56,768 nucleotides of DNA from Roseibacillus sp. Its GTDB lineage: Bacteria > Verrucomicrobiota > Verrucomicrobiia > Verrucomicrobiales > Akkermansiaceae. The notes under the pieces were generated by a model. It searched no databases, had not been told where the DNA came from, and saw only the letters and a list, made by a program, of their open reading frames with translations. The stretch covers positions 1 through 56,768 of the forward strand of contig JAPKFB010000030.1 in assembly GCA_028821775.1 (NCBI GenBank), given 5' to 3'. Of this stretch, positions 1-9,598 are shown one piece after another. The position numbers were made by a program, and so were the translations under genes. Each line of letters starts with the position of its first letter. The stretch's first letter is position 1.

Positions 1-71
1 AGGAGAGGAACGAGTCGTTTCATCGCCGGCATTTCTAGAATTCGAGACGCCCCCAGGCGAGCAAATGCCCA

Positions 72-2153
72 CTACGGTCCAGTCAGACGTTGCACTTCCT
101 TGAGCAACCACCGGGGCTCCATGAAGGGCTGATTGTCAACATGGCTCCAGACAACCTTTCCCTCGGGACTAATGACAATCGTTCCGTGCAAGGGACGCCG
201 CTCGAATTCATTGTAGATGAAGTAGCGCCGGAAGATCGAGAGATCTTCATCAGAGAGGATCGTGAATGGGATTGGTTGATTACCGAGCTTCTCCCCGCGA
301 AGAGAGTACTTGAGAACCGAGACCGGATCGGTGCTCACCGCCACGATGGGAATGCCTGCCTTCTCGTATGCAGGGGCTTCAGGCAGGAAGGAGTGAAGTT
401 GCTCCACACATTGAATACAACCGGCGCCCAGAAAGAAGATGAGGACCGTGGGTTTCCCGCGAAACGACTTGAGTGAGATTTCAGTGCCCTTCCCATCGGG
501 AAGCGAAAAGGTCGGGGCGACCGGGAAGGCAGCTCTCATGTCTGCGGAAATCTTTTTCATGGCATCCGAGAGCTTGTTCGCGATGGGCGTCGCGGGATGC
601 TCCCACTTGGTCCCAACGCGTCGGAGGGCTGCCACCGAGCGCAAGGTCGCGTGCCCACGCAGGGGCGTATCCGCTGCTCCTCCCTGTGCTCGAAAGGACT
701 GATCAAAACCAAAGAGGGCCGGCTTCACATGACCGGTATCGCGGTGCGCGATGATCCAGAGGGCCCGGGGGAGGAAGGCCGCCCGCTCCGCATCGCTGAG
801 CTCCTTCAGCACCTTGATCGCAGCCTCCGCATTTCCAATCGCCAGCTCACGATGAGCGCGCGCTTCCAGGGACAGATTAGCGTGCGCGCCGGTCGTCCAC
901 TCCGCGAGCTCCTTTCGAATCAGGGCCCCCGCCGGGAGATTCGAGATGACGGGTTGCACGAGATTTTCCAGCGCCGCGGCCTCCGCCCACAACTGGTGTG
1001 CGTGACAGACTTGTGCGTAGGCCTGCACTCCACGCCCACAAGTTGACGACCAGAACGTAGCGCTGGTCTTGTCGCTCACCACCGACCCCGGAAGGGACTG
1101 AGCTATCATCGCGGATGCCATCGCCAGCGCCTCCCTGGTACGCCCAAGCTTACTCAAGGCCTCGATCAATGCTCCGCAGTCGTCTTCGAAGGCGGGCCCT
1201 CGCAGCGGATTTGCAAACCAGTTCGCGCGAGTCGTGAGCCCGGTCTCAACCGCTCGCGCCAAAGAGAGCGCGCTCGCCTCCCAATCGCCAGCCGCCTGTT
1301 GGGCTTCGCCCAGATAGCGCCAGGCTGGTGCCGGGGCCTCCACCCCCACAGTTTCCTCCTTGAGCAATCCAGCAGACTCCAGATTGGCGGGGCGATGCTT
1401 CATCCACAAAAAACGCCTGGTGTGCCGGGAAGGATGATCCGGATTGATGGCCAAGACTTCAGCGGCCAGGCGATCAACCGCCCAGGGACTGGTGACCTCC
1501 AGGCCACCACGGTAGTCGTTCAGAACGAGTTGGCGAAAGAGGAGGGCCTTGGATTCGATCTCGTTCGACTTCATGGCAAGTCCTTCCAACTCCCTCGCAA
1601 AGACCTGCAGGCGACGGGCCATCGGAACGGTGGATTCCTCAAAAAAACGGGCTACGGGGTCAACCCAAGCTCGCACCGAGACGGGGGTTTTCGGTTTGAC
1701 CTTGCCCTTGGCCATCCTCGAAAAATAGGCGCCTCGTCCAGGCCGATCGAAGTTGGCCATCGCGAGACCCCAGAAGCCCATGGCGCATTCCGGGTCAAGA
1801 GTATGAACCTGGCGAAAGGCCCGTTCCGCCTCTTCGTTCCATAGAAGATGCAAACACGCCAACCCCTGATTGAACCACCGTTGAGCCTCCTTGTTCTCGC
1901 TATCGATCGCCCAGGACACCTTTCCAAGACCTTGCAAGGGACGAGGCGCAAGCTCGGTGGAATTGAGAAACGCTTCCGCGACATCCTTGGGCAATTCGGG
2001 ATTCGCCCGCTGGGCCCAAGCCGCAAGACAGTACAATTTCCCGCGCCACTTCCCGTCCACATCAGTCCCCGGCAATCGCTCCTGCGCCCAACCGAGGGGG
2101 ACACCCATCGTCACGATGCACACGAGGAGGGAGCTATTGCGGAACGACATCAT
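72..2153 (-). CDS. Secreted TPR-like protein with C-terminal thioredoxin-like (redoxin) domain
   Basis: The protein is about 693 residues from the start chosen here. It opens with a Sec-type signal peptide (hydrophobic stretch to about residue 23, ending WA-Q). The middle contains helical TPR-like segments (for example the stretch with RWFNQGLACLHLLWNEEAE) of the kind that describes tissue-like 'tetratricopeptide' secreted proteins in this phylum. The last 130 residues are an AhpC/TSA-type thioredoxin fold with a CxxC motif (GAGCIQC, C579 and C582), so a periplasmic thiol redox or electron-transfer role is likely. The open frame extends 38 codons further upstream, but that part overlaps the preceding gene and lacks a signal peptide. 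ATG codons at 2153 and 2150 both lie inside the 3' end of the upstream gene (about 20 bases overlap), suggesting translational coupling. Substrate is unknown. Confidence 0.85.
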   Translation of the reverse strand: MMSFRNSSLLVCIVTMGVPLGWAQERLPGTDVDGKWRGKLYCLAAWAQRANPELPKDVAEAFLNSTELAPRPLQGLGKVSWAIDSENKEAQRWFNQGLACLHLLWNEEAERAFRQVHTLDPECAMGFWGLAMANFDRPGRGAYFSRMAKGKVKPKTPVSVRAWVDPVARFFEESTVPMARRLQVFARELEGLAMKSNEIESKALLFRQLVLNDYRGGLEVTSPWAVDRLAAEVLAINPDHPSRHTRRFLWMKHRPANLESAGLLKEETVGVEAPAPAWRYLGEAQQAAGDWEASALSLARAVETGLTTRANWFANPLRGPAFEDDCGALIEALSKLGRTREALAMASAMIAQSLPGSVVSDKTSATFWSSTCGRGVQAYAQVCHAHQLWAEAAALENLVQPVISNLPAGALIRKELAEWTTGAHANLSLEARAHRELAIGNAEAAIKVLKELSDAERAAFLPRALWIIAHRDTGHVKPALFGFDQSFRAQGGAADTPLRGHATLRSVAALRRVGTKWEHPATPIANKLSDAMKKISADMRAAFPVAPTFSLPDGKGTEISLKSFRGKPTVLIFFLGAGCIQCVEQLHSFLPEAPAYEKAGIPIVAVSTDPVSVLKYSLRGEKLGNQPIPFTILSDEDLSIFRRYFIYNEFERRPLHGTIVISPEGKVVWSHVDNQPFMEPRWLLKEVQRLTGP

Positions 2154-2667
2154 CGGAAGTAAAGATGAGCCTGTCTGGACCAGCCGAGCGAATCTCAAGG
2201 AGCTCCGCCGAGACCGGATGAAAATCATAGGGCACTCCAAAGCGATCCAGCAACTCGCCTTGTTCATTGATTTTGGCGTGGTCCTTCTTCATGAAAACCA
2301 GCTTCTTGGGGTTGTTCCCAAGCAATCCATGCACGATCTCCTCGTTGAGCCCGCCTTCCGGCACAGCGCCCATGCTGCGGGTATAAACTCGGATCAGTTC
2401 TACCAACACCGCGACGTCATCCTGGGCGGTGGCATCTGCATTGTTCAACTGTTCCGCAAGCACGACCATGTTGGCGATCTCCGTCGGCTCGCTCGCGGGC
2501 TGCCCCTTGGCCTGGAGGAGGTTGTTTCCATTCCTGGGACCTGGCACCACAGGAGAGTCCGCAACTCCCGGATCACCCTCGCCCCCATATCTTCCCACCC
2601 CCAAGAGGTAGATCGCGACCGCCGCAAAGGCGACCACGCAAAGCGCGGGGAGCAGACGAGAATTCAT
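2134..2667 (-). CDS. Small membrane-anchored protein with a pseudopilin-like C-terminus, function unknown
   Basis: The protein has 177 residues. Residues 1-25 form one hydrophobic segment after MNSR, so it is an N-terminally anchored or secreted protein. No enzyme motif is visible. The last 40 residues, with the elements FGVPYDFHPVS and IRSAGPD followed by a TSDD motif, resemble the C-terminal signature of type II secretion major pseudopilins (GspG), where this loop binds calcium; the pilin N-terminal motif itself is absent. The gene sits 102 bases after the DUF1501 gene and overlaps the TPR-redoxin gene, so it is likely part of the same operon. The start at 2667 was chosen because it places the hydrophobic segment at the N-terminus; the frame is open upstream to 2769. 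Confidence 0.7.
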   Translation of the reverse strand: MNSRLLPALCVVAFAAVAIYLLGVGRYGGEGDPGVADSPVVPGPRNGNNLLQAKGQPASEPTEIANMVVLAEQLNNADATAQDDVAVLVELIRVYTRSMGAVPEGGLNEEIVHGLLGNNPKKLVFMKKDHAKINEQGELLDRFGVPYDFHPVSAELLEIRSAGPDRLIFTSDDVVPQ

Positions 2668-2769
2668 CGAAATGGGGAACGTTGGAAAGTCGAAGGGCGG
2701 GGCGAACCAACCGATGACCTGCTCGATTGAGACGCGGCAGAGGACAGAAGAGCCCTGCCCGCCTCTCAA

Positions 2770-4359
2770 TTAGCCGGTGTAGAGCAGATTGGTGGAACCA
2801 ATGTCGAAGGGATCATCGAAGCGATTGAGATTTGGGAAGATCGTTTCCATTTCCGAGGAATCTCGCTCGATCCCAAACCAATCGGCCGCCACGGCGAGAT
2901 ACTGGTCGGTCGAGGTACTCGGAATCCAGCGTCCGCGCGTGCTCGAGGTGTCAATGCTGCCCGCTTTGTTCCCCACTTTGAGGGGCGGAAACGTTCCGTA
3001 GACCTTTCCTCCCGCGACCGGACCACCCATGACCACCTGGTGACCACCGTATCCATGATCAGAACCTGCAATGGCGGGATCGGTGCGGTTGGGGATCAGG
3101 GTGCGCGTGAAGTCGGACTGGGAAATGGTGAGAACATCGTCGTGCAGCCCCAATTGCTTGATCGCTTCATTGAAGGCGGCCAGGGCTCCTCCGAACCGAC
3201 TCAATCGGACGGCATGATTGGTCAGCATGCTCTGGTGATTGTCCCAACCCCCGGTGCTCACAAAGTAGATTTGACGCTGGTTCCCAAAGCACTCCCGCCC
3301 CGCGATGAGCTTGGCCACCATCTCAAGCTCATTGCCAAGATCGTGATCCTCTCCGTCAAAAATAGCATCAAAATCGACCGCCGCCCCTCCGGCCGCCAGA
3401 AGGGCATTGGAAACGAATGCTTCGTTGCCGCGGGCTCGCTCCACGACCTCGTTGTAGCCCTGCTCGAGAAGATTGTGGTGCGTGTGCCGCATGATCTTTT
3501 CGAAGCCTTTGAGGCGATGTCCCTCCTTGGTGTTCAGGAATCTCCGCACCGTGCCATCCGGATTGAGAGTGGCCGCCGACGCGTAGTTCCCGCCGTAGCC
3601 ATTCAAGCTCCGCGCGCCATTCGAAGTGACCACATACTGGGAAACTCCGCCCGCGGTCCCAACCTGGAGCTTGTTGACGTTGTTGAGCGAGATGTTCATC
3701 GAAACCGACCCCCTGCCATTGTAGGAAGCATTCAGGATATCGGCGGCACGACCACCCCAACCGGTTTGGAACACCTGATCGGGAACAGAACTTTGCATCT
3801 GGACCTGCTGATCGCTGTGCGAGTAGAGCTGCGGAGGCTTGGAATAGTTACCGCTCAGGAAGGCGGCCCGCGAGACAATAGGCTCGGTGAGGGTTCCCAC
3901 ATTGGCGACAAATGCGAGGTCACCGCTGTTATACAGCGCAGCCGGTCCGGGATTGTTGTTGGTGCCGCTGTCCGAACCAAAGGCCGGGTGCAATCCGTAG
4001 GGCAGGCTCGCGACCGGATCATTGATGGGAAGGATGCGTTCACCCGCCGGCACTGAACCATCGTTCTCGTGGGCGATCGCAAGCACTCCACGATTGCGGT
4101 CGTAGTCGGAGCGCGAGGGATGATTCCGTCCTGGAATCAGCATGTTGTTGCTATCGTTCCCCCCTTCCAGGAAGACAACTACGAGCGCCTTGTAGTCCGC
4201 AAGGGGACCCGTTCCAGCCGCCATCGCGGCATTCATGAGGCGGAGATGGGACAGCGAATTGACGATGCCCGTAACGCCCATCGCGGCACAGGCTGACTTG
4301 GCCATGAAGGCGCGGCGGCTGACGCTATCGCTCTTTGAATTGGTGACTTTGAAGGACAT
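2770..4359 (-). CDS. DUF1501 family secreted protein (Tat signal)
   Basis: This is a 529-residue member of the DUF1501 family, which belongs to the alkaline-phosphatase/sulfatase-like fold superfamily and has no established reaction. The N-terminus carries a twin-arginine signal (SRRAFMAK around residues 14-21) followed by a hydrophobic stretch. Family landmarks include VVFLEGGNDSNNMLIP near residue 60, GGWDNHQ in the second half and SDHGYGGHQVVMGG near the C-terminus, where conserved Asp/His residues could bind metal. It starts 36 bases after the stop of the DUF1800 gene, the usual partner of this DUF1501 subtype, so the two are almost certainly cotranscribed. Folding before export by Tat fits a cofactor- or metal-containing protein. 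Confidence 0.92.
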   Translation of the reverse strand: MSFKVTNSKSDSVSRRAFMAKSACAAMGVTGIVNSLSHLRLMNAAMAAGTGPLADYKALVVVFLEGGNDSNNMLIPGRNHPSRSDYDRNRGVLAIAHENDGSVPAGERILPINDPVASLPYGLHPAFGSDSGTNNNPGPAALYNSGDLAFVANVGTLTEPIVSRAAFLSGNYSKPPQLYSHSDQQVQMQSSVPDQVFQTGWGGRAADILNASYNGRGSVSMNISLNNVNKLQVGTAGGVSQYVVTSNGARSLNGYGGNYASAATLNPDGTVRRFLNTKEGHRLKGFEKIMRHTHHNLLEQGYNEVVERARGNEAFVSNALLAAGGAAVDFDAIFDGEDHDLGNELEMVAKLIAGRECFGNQRQIYFVSTGGWDNHQSMLTNHAVRLSRFGGALAAFNEAIKQLGLHDDVLTISQSDFTRTLIPNRTDPAIAGSDHGYGGHQVVMGGPVAGGKVYGTFPPLKVGNKAGSIDTSSTRGRWIPSTSTDQYLAVAADWFGIERDSSEMETIFPNLNRFDDPFDIGSTNLLYTG

Positions 4360-4395
4360 GATCGAAATCGGTTGAGAGTGGGCGCTGATGGGTGC

Positions 4396-7300
4396 TTAGC
4401 GTTGAGTGAGCCCGGATGGAGAATGAACCACCAGGTAGATGGCGGTGATGACTTTGTCGGTGATGCTGTTGGTGGTCGCGGTCACCGCATCAATGACCGC
4501 CTGCCGCGGATTGTCCGGAGAGGAATCGCCACCGTAGTCCTGCTTGAGGGCGCCCGCGGCGAAGACAAGATCGAGATAGTCGACCAGGGCTTCGGCCTTT
4601 TCGACCGCGGATCCCGCCGCGTCCATGTAGACCGCTTCGTACTCCGAACGGTCGGCGATGATGTAGTCGTCCGCGTTCGTGAAACCCGGAAAGCTAGCCG
4701 CATTGATGCCGTTGCCTGTTCGGATCAGGTCATCGGTATAGTTGATGCGGTCAACCACCAAGGTGGCGGTGGCGAGTTGAAGCTCGGGAGCATTCAGACC
4801 GGCAATGGTCACCTTCCCACCCGGCGAGTAGTCCGGCAGGAACCAGTTGAAGACGGAGGGCGCTGACATGGGAGACTGACCAAAGATCGGGGTGCGTGAA
4901 TTGATCCGCAGCATGGTGGTGTCGGCCGGGAAGTTGTCGAATTGACTGGCAGGGTAATCGGTGGGAGGCCACGCGGAATCGAAGCCGGTTACGGGCAGGG
5001 CAATGACCCTGCCCGACCCGGGAGTGACGGTGAGGTTGGGGCCCGAGGCGAGGCGCGTGAACAAGGCCAGCGGGATCTTCGATTGTGCATTCAAGGCCCG
5101 GATCGCGTGCGTGAGCACAAGCGCGGGCTCCTTCGCCTTGCCAAAGTCAATGCGATCGTTGGCGAGAGAGAGAGTACGCACTTCGGTGTCGAGCAGGATC
5201 GCCCTCACCACTTGTTCAATATCTCCCACGCTGCCACTCGCGTCGACCAGCGCAGCTCCGGCATGGTGATTGGTGTCCCCCGTCCAAACACTGGCCACGC
5301 GATAAATATAGGCGGGGCTGGGATTGGAATGAGTCAACCGCTGAATCAGGAGTTTGGCGATAAAGGGCGCCACATTGGGATGGGAAGTAATGATGTCGAG
5401 AGCCGCATCCAGATCAGCACCACCACCCAATCCGGCCGCGATGTTCGAACCCAGCAGCGTCTTTCCATCGGTGTCGTGAAAGGCCGCAAAATTCTTCATC
5501 CTGCTCTTCCACTGGAGTTGCGGCAGATAGCGATTGCCGTTCCCCCGGTTGAAGTTGTTACTCTGCACAACGTTTCCGCGGTTGCTGTAATACTCCCGGA
5601 AGCTCCATCCCGTGAAGACCCGCGCGAGATTCTCGATGTCGAGGTTGGTGTAGGTCTGGCTCGGCTGACCGGACCCGTTGAGCTTGATGCGACCGTCCGG
5701 GAGAAGCTCCAGCAACCCGATCGCAAAGAGCTGTTGAATCTCGCGAGCGTAATTTTCGTCAGGGGCCACGAGAACGTTGCCTTGGTTGTCGAGAATCGCC
5801 TTCTCGTTCTTCAAGTGACTCAAATATTGACCCATCATCGGACTCTTTGAGATGCCCTCGAGCATCTGGCGAAATCGCCCATCGGCGTCATCGGCGAGAT
5901 CGTCCCAATACTGCGCCGCTCCGTAGTGCCGGGAATTGACCAGGCCTTCCAAGCGCGAGATGACCCAAATTTCGCTCAGGGCAAGAGCGACCCGCTGACG
6001 CAACTGATCGTGGGAGTAACAAAACATGGTCCACATCGACCTCTCGAAATTCGTCCCTTGGGGCGGATTGACCGGATTGAGCCGGGATGTCGGACCATCG
6101 TCATCGGCCCGCCCGCTGATCCGATCGCCATGAAACTCATACTCGTCGTTCGCCCACACCAGGTCGTAGAGGCGCGTCTGGTCGAGAGCATACTGCGCAT
6201 CGATCCATCCCTTGAAGGCGGAGAGTTGATCGTAGGTTCCGTCCCCATTGTCATGGTTCGAGATGATCTCATCGTAGAGGGCCTCAATATCCGCCATGCG
6301 CGGTCCCCAGGTGGTTTGTTGCAGGAAGCGCGAGACCTCCCGTTTGAGCTCTGGCTCGCTGAGATGCGGAGAGGGGGACGGTGCCTGGTAGTAGGCGATC
6401 TCTTCCGCCGTGATCGCAGTGGAGCCCACGAATTTTTCGAAGAACCCCCATATTTCCCCTCCCCCATAGTTCAGGGTATGGACGTTGCAATAGAGGCTGA
6501 GCCCGTTCTGACGAAAAAGAGCATCGATGAGATCCTGTGCACTGAATCCGCCGGTATCCTCAATCTTCCAAAGGTGAGTGGTGCCTGATCCTAGCGGCAG
6601 GCCTTCGAGCACTGGACCCGCAAGCGAAAAATCCGGCACGCCGGGGCTCGCTTGGGCCACGTGGTGAATGTGGGCATTACTCTGTTGCGAGCTGATTCCG
6701 CCGAAGGTCGAGTGGAAGGTCGCTTCGGTCTTGGAACCGTTCAAGGCCAGCGTTGCAAAGCCGGTGCCCCCCGTTGTCGCGCTGCGCTCCGGTCCGTATA
6801 GGGCCTTGAAGGTGGTGATGTTTCCAGGGGTGTCGGCGGCATCGTTGATGAGGCAACGGGCACTGATGTTCGCGCCCAGATGATACTCCACATTGAAATC
6901 AACGGCGAGCTCCACCACTTCGGGAAACTCCGCGGTGGTGTCCTGAACTGGCACGATGTGAATGTCGACCGTGCCACCATCGACGGCCAACAGGACAAAG
7001 CCATTCAAGGGTTTTCCCTTCCCATCCGTGACGTGGTAGTCAGAAGCATCACTGGCGCCTTCACCGGGATCAGAACTAGTTCCCAGCGAAAAGAAGACCG
7101 GGAGGTCGGGTCCGATGCCCCCGGTGAGAGTCAGGCGAAAAGTCGCCGGAGTGCCTTCCTTCTCGTAGGCATGGCCTGCGACCAGAGCCAACTCGATGGA
7201 TGGCTTGGAGGTCGGCACCGCGTAGTCACCTTCCACCTGGGGATCAGACTTCACGCGGAACTCCTGGATATTGGTCCCGAGATCTCCATCCACATTGCCA

Positions 7301-8169
7301 TCGGCATCCGAAGGGTCATGAGGGTCGAGCCCGTTCGCGCTTTCCCAATCGTTGGGAATGCCATCGCCATCAAAATCTACCAGAGCACGCAAACCGTCCG
7401 CCGCAGGGCTCGCATCCTCCGCCCTGATCGCGATGACTTTGTTGGAAGAGACGGAACCATGATAGACCCGCACGTCATCAATGACACCGGTGTACCAATC
7501 ATCGGTGCCATGAGGACCATCCAAGATCTCGGCATGGGAAGAGATCCCAAGGAAACCAAAGCGTTTCTTGCCACTCCCAAAGCGCGTGGCGGCTGGCGAG
7601 ATCAATTCGCGATCGAGAGCTCCATCGAGATAGATGCGCAGTGATCCAGTCCTACCATCGAAAGTGGCAACCACATGATGCCACAAGCCATCATCCACTC
7701 GCGTGGCGGAGGCGAGGGTCTTGATGCCATCGTTGGTGTTGAGTCCAAAGACGACCTGGCCGTCTCCTGCAGAGTCCCCATTGATTCCCAGCTCCCAGTA
7801 TTCTTCGCGGTCATAGGAGAGAATTACCTGATCATCCGCGTTGGCGGTGTTGATCCACACACTCACCCCCAGACGCTCAAACTGATGACCGCGATAAAAC
7901 GATGGCAAGGCCACATACTGCCCGGACGAGCAAGCGAGAGCCTTGGATCCAACCTTGCCCGCCACGAAGGGCTCCTGGGGAAAGCCATGCAACAATCCCT
8001 CGCCCAATCCCCGCGCTTCAATCGCGCTTCCATTCAGTTGGTATAGCAGTCCAAGCTCTGAGGTCTTTTCTGCCGCCGCAGGGAGGGTCAACACTGAGAT
8101 CGCGAGAAGCAGGCCCAAGGGAGCCCGAAAGTTGAACGGGGGATTGTTCATGGGTCGTTCGCTGAGCAT
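4396..8169 (-). CDS. DUF1800 protein with LamG, calcium-binding and CHRD domains
   Basis: The 1257-residue secreted protein has a modular layout. A signal peptide ends near residue 33 (LPAAA). Residues 50-240 form a LamG/concanavalin-like domain (WHHVVATFDG, DVRVYHG). Residues 265-300 are a thrombospondin type 3-like acidic repeat (DFDGDGIPNDWE). Residues 315-445 look like a Calx-beta-type module and 450-580 a CHRD domain (NAHIH and NVHT motifs). From about 602 to the end is DUF1800, recognisable by RFLQQTTWGP, NYAREIQQLFAIG and FTGWS. The DUF1800 function is unknown; it is normally encoded next to DUF1501, as here. ATG codons at 8169 and 8151 are both possible; a GAGAGGG lies 12 bases before the first, whereas the second gives the more normal short signal peptide. 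Confidence 0.9.
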   Translation of the reverse strand: MLSERPMNNPPFNFRAPLGLLLAISVLTLPAAAEKTSELGLLYQLNGSAIEARGLGEGLLHGFPQEPFVAGKVGSKALACSSGQYVALPSFYRGHQFERLGVSVWINTANADDQVILSYDREEYWELGINGDSAGDGQVVFGLNTNDGIKTLASATRVDDGLWHHVVATFDGRTGSLRIYLDGALDRELISPAATRFGSGKKRFGFLGISSHAEILDGPHGTDDWYTGVIDDVRVYHGSVSSNKVIAIRAEDASPAADGLRALVDFDGDGIPNDWESANGLDPHDPSDADGNVDGDLGTNIQEFRVKSDPQVEGDYAVPTSKPSIELALVAGHAYEKEGTPATFRLTLTGGIGPDLPVFFSLGTSSDPGEGASDASDYHVTDGKGKPLNGFVLLAVDGGTVDIHIVPVQDTTAEFPEVVELAVDFNVEYHLGANISARCLINDAADTPGNITTFKALYGPERSATTGGTGFATLALNGSKTEATFHSTFGGISSQQSNAHIHHVAQASPGVPDFSLAGPVLEGLPLGSGTTHLWKIEDTGGFSAQDLIDALFRQNGLSLYCNVHTLNYGGGEIWGFFEKFVGSTAITAEEIAYYQAPSPSPHLSEPELKREVSRFLQQTTWGPRMADIEALYDEIISNHDNGDGTYDQLSAFKGWIDAQYALDQTRLYDLVWANDEYEFHGDRISGRADDDGPTSRLNPVNPPQGTNFERSMWTMFCYSHDQLRQRVALALSEIWVISRLEGLVNSRHYGAAQYWDDLADDADGRFRQMLEGISKSPMMGQYLSHLKNEKAILDNQGNVLVAPDENYAREIQQLFAIGLLELLPDGRIKLNGSGQPSQTYTNLDIENLARVFTGWSFREYYSNRGNVVQSNNFNRGNGNRYLPQLQWKSRMKNFAAFHDTDGKTLLGSNIAAGLGGGADLDAALDIITSHPNVAPFIAKLLIQRLTHSNPSPAYIYRVASVWTGDTNHHAGAALVDASGSVGDIEQVVRAILLDTEVRTLSLANDRIDFGKAKEPALVLTHAIRALNAQSKIPLALFTRLASGPNLTVTPGSGRVIALPVTGFDSAWPPTDYPASQFDNFPADTTMLRINSRTPIFGQSPMSAPSVFNWFLPDYSPGGKVTIAGLNAPELQLATATLVVDRINYTDDLIRTGNGINAASFPGFTNADDYIIADRSEYEAVYMDAAGSAVEKAEALVDYLDLVFAAGALKQDYGGDSSPDNPRQAVIDAVTATTNSITDKVITAIYLVVHSPSGLTQR

Positions 8170-8413
8170 GTAAAGTTAATGCCCTCTCAGCAACCTCAGA
8201 GTCACCGAATGATACCGAATCGAAAAAGCGAGCCCCCCCTTGAAAAACGTGGTCCAACACCCCACGGATGGCCCTCCTCCGGGCTTGAATAGATCAGCCT
8301 CCAAGACAATCGAGCGTACATTCTTCCCCATGCGTCTTCCATGGATGCGGAGGCGCCGACCAAATCAGATCCTTCCCCATCGGAAAGAACGCGCGGAAAT
8401 TCTCAGTCCTCGC

Positions 8414-9295
8414 TCAAATTGAGGCGCACAATTTGCGGAGGGTCGCGAGGTAGTCAGGGATCTCCTCGGGCTTCCCATGTTCGTATTCGAGGACCACATA
8501 TCCTTGGTACTTCGCTTTCGCAAGAATTCCGATCAGGCGCGGGAGATCCGCACGCACCGATCCGCGCATATGCGTTTTGAGCTGCACGTTCACCGCCAAC
8601 GGAGCGCATCGTTCGAAATCCGCATAGGGATCTTCGGAAATGAAATTACCGCTATCGAGATTGATCCCAACCCACGGACTGTCGACCTCCTTCACGAGTC
8701 GCATCAACAACTCGGCGGTAATGCCACCGTGGTTCTCGATCCCAATGAAGATCCCGCGCTCACCAGCATACTCCGCGCAATCCTTGACCGCCGCGATGGC
8801 AGCCTCCACCCGCTCCCCTCCTGCCGCGAACCCTTTCCCCGTTCCTGCAAAGAAGCGCACATGCGGGGCGCCCATCAGCACCGCCTTGTCGAGCCATTGC
8901 TTGGCGTTCGCCACTTCCCTCTCGAGGATCTTCCCTGGGCCCAGCGAAAAATTATTGCCGATCGCAGTTCCACAAATGTCGACTCCGCGCAGGAAGGCGT
9001 GACGCTTCAAGCGATGAAAGTAGACCCTATCGGCATCGGCGGGGAAGAAGTAGCTCGTCAGTTCACCGCCGTGACAACCGTGCTCGGCACAGTAATCGAG
9101 AAAGCCAAACATATCGATCTCCCCGTTCACCGGGGTTTTCGTTTTGCCCTTGCTCCATGCGAACTGATCACGGAAGGAATACGCTGCCAGTCCGACATGC
9201 ATCCGGGCCTTGCCCCTGCGTTCGGGAAACTGGGCGAGGGAGAGGCCGGGAGTGGTGGCAGCGAAGCTGGCGCCGAGGAAGTGCCTGCGATTCAT
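8414..9295 (-). CDS. Sugar phosphate isomerase/epimerase-like TIM-barrel protein (Tat signal)
   Basis: The 293-residue protein begins with a twin-arginine signal (NRRHFLGASF) and then carries the AP endonuclease family 2/xylose isomerase-like TIM barrel. Visible landmarks are GLAAYSFRDQF at the first strand, GIENHGG in the middle (conserved Glu and His for metal or sugar binding), VGINLDSGNF (Asp) and a C-terminal VVLEYEHG (Glu). Proteins of this kind in Verrucomicrobia and Planctomycetes are exported and probably isomerise, epimerise or dehydrate sugars or keto-sugars. The gene follows two sulfatases and a DUF6807 gene on the same strand, which supports a role in glycan breakdown. The exact substrate cannot be read from the sequence. 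Confidence 0.87.
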   Translation of the reverse strand: MNRRHFLGASFAATTPGLSLAQFPERRGKARMHVGLAAYSFRDQFAWSKGKTKTPVNGEIDMFGFLDYCAEHGCHGGELTSYFFPADADRVYFHRLKRHAFLRGVDICGTAIGNNFSLGPGKILEREVANAKQWLDKAVLMGAPHVRFFAGTGKGFAAGGERVEAAIAAVKDCAEYAGERGIFIGIENHGGITAELLMRLVKEVDSPWVGINLDSGNFISEDPYADFERCAPLAVNVQLKTHMRGSVRADLPRLIGILAKAKYQGYVVLEYEHGKPEEIPDYLATLRKLCASI

Positions 9296-9389
9296 GGTGA
9301 TGAAAGCATCCCGCTTTCCGTTTCAAGTTTCAAGAAGGGATCGCCCTTTTCAAGAGCAGGTCCCCGCGCATGGGGCTGCCCTCTCGAGC

Positions 9390-9575
9390 TCAAATAATCC
9401 CTTCCCGCAGGGCCTTTGCCACCGCTCCGGTGTTGGTATTGACGTGCATCTTTCCGTACACGCTCCGGAGGTGAGTGCTCACCGTGTGGATACTGATCTC
9501 CAACTTCTCGGCGATCTCTTTCTTGATCAAATTGAGCATGTAGCCCGCCGCGCCGGCACACACTGCCCGAATCGA
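9390..9575 (-). pseudogene. Remnant of a NarL/LuxR-type response regulator
   Basis: Between the first-read stop at 9576-9578 and the stop at 9390-9392 the minus strand encodes 61 residues. The first 14 (SIRAVCAGAAGYML) match the end of a receiver domain. They run directly into KKEIAEKLEIS and then HTVSTHLRSVYGKMHVNTNT, the second half of a LuxR-type helix-turn-helix, ending with a normal C-terminus. The linker and first HTH helix (the LTxREREVL region) are absent, so an internal deletion of several tens of codons is inferred, as well as loss of the receiver domain. There is no start codon. It fills most of the gap between the sulfatase and isomerase genes and may be a former regulator of the locus. 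Confidence 0.72.
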
Positions 9576-9598
9576 TCAGCCAGACGATGTCGCGGAGG

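Noticed and set aside
4942..5850. A 302-codon plus-strand frame opposite the DUF1800 gene.
   Set aside because: The minus-strand DUF1800 domain is clear here; the plus-strand translation shows no motif or signal peptide.
9292..9561. An 89-residue minus-strand frame in the LuxR remnant region.
   Set aside because: It is out of frame with the recognisable LuxR helix-turn-helix and has an unnatural composition.
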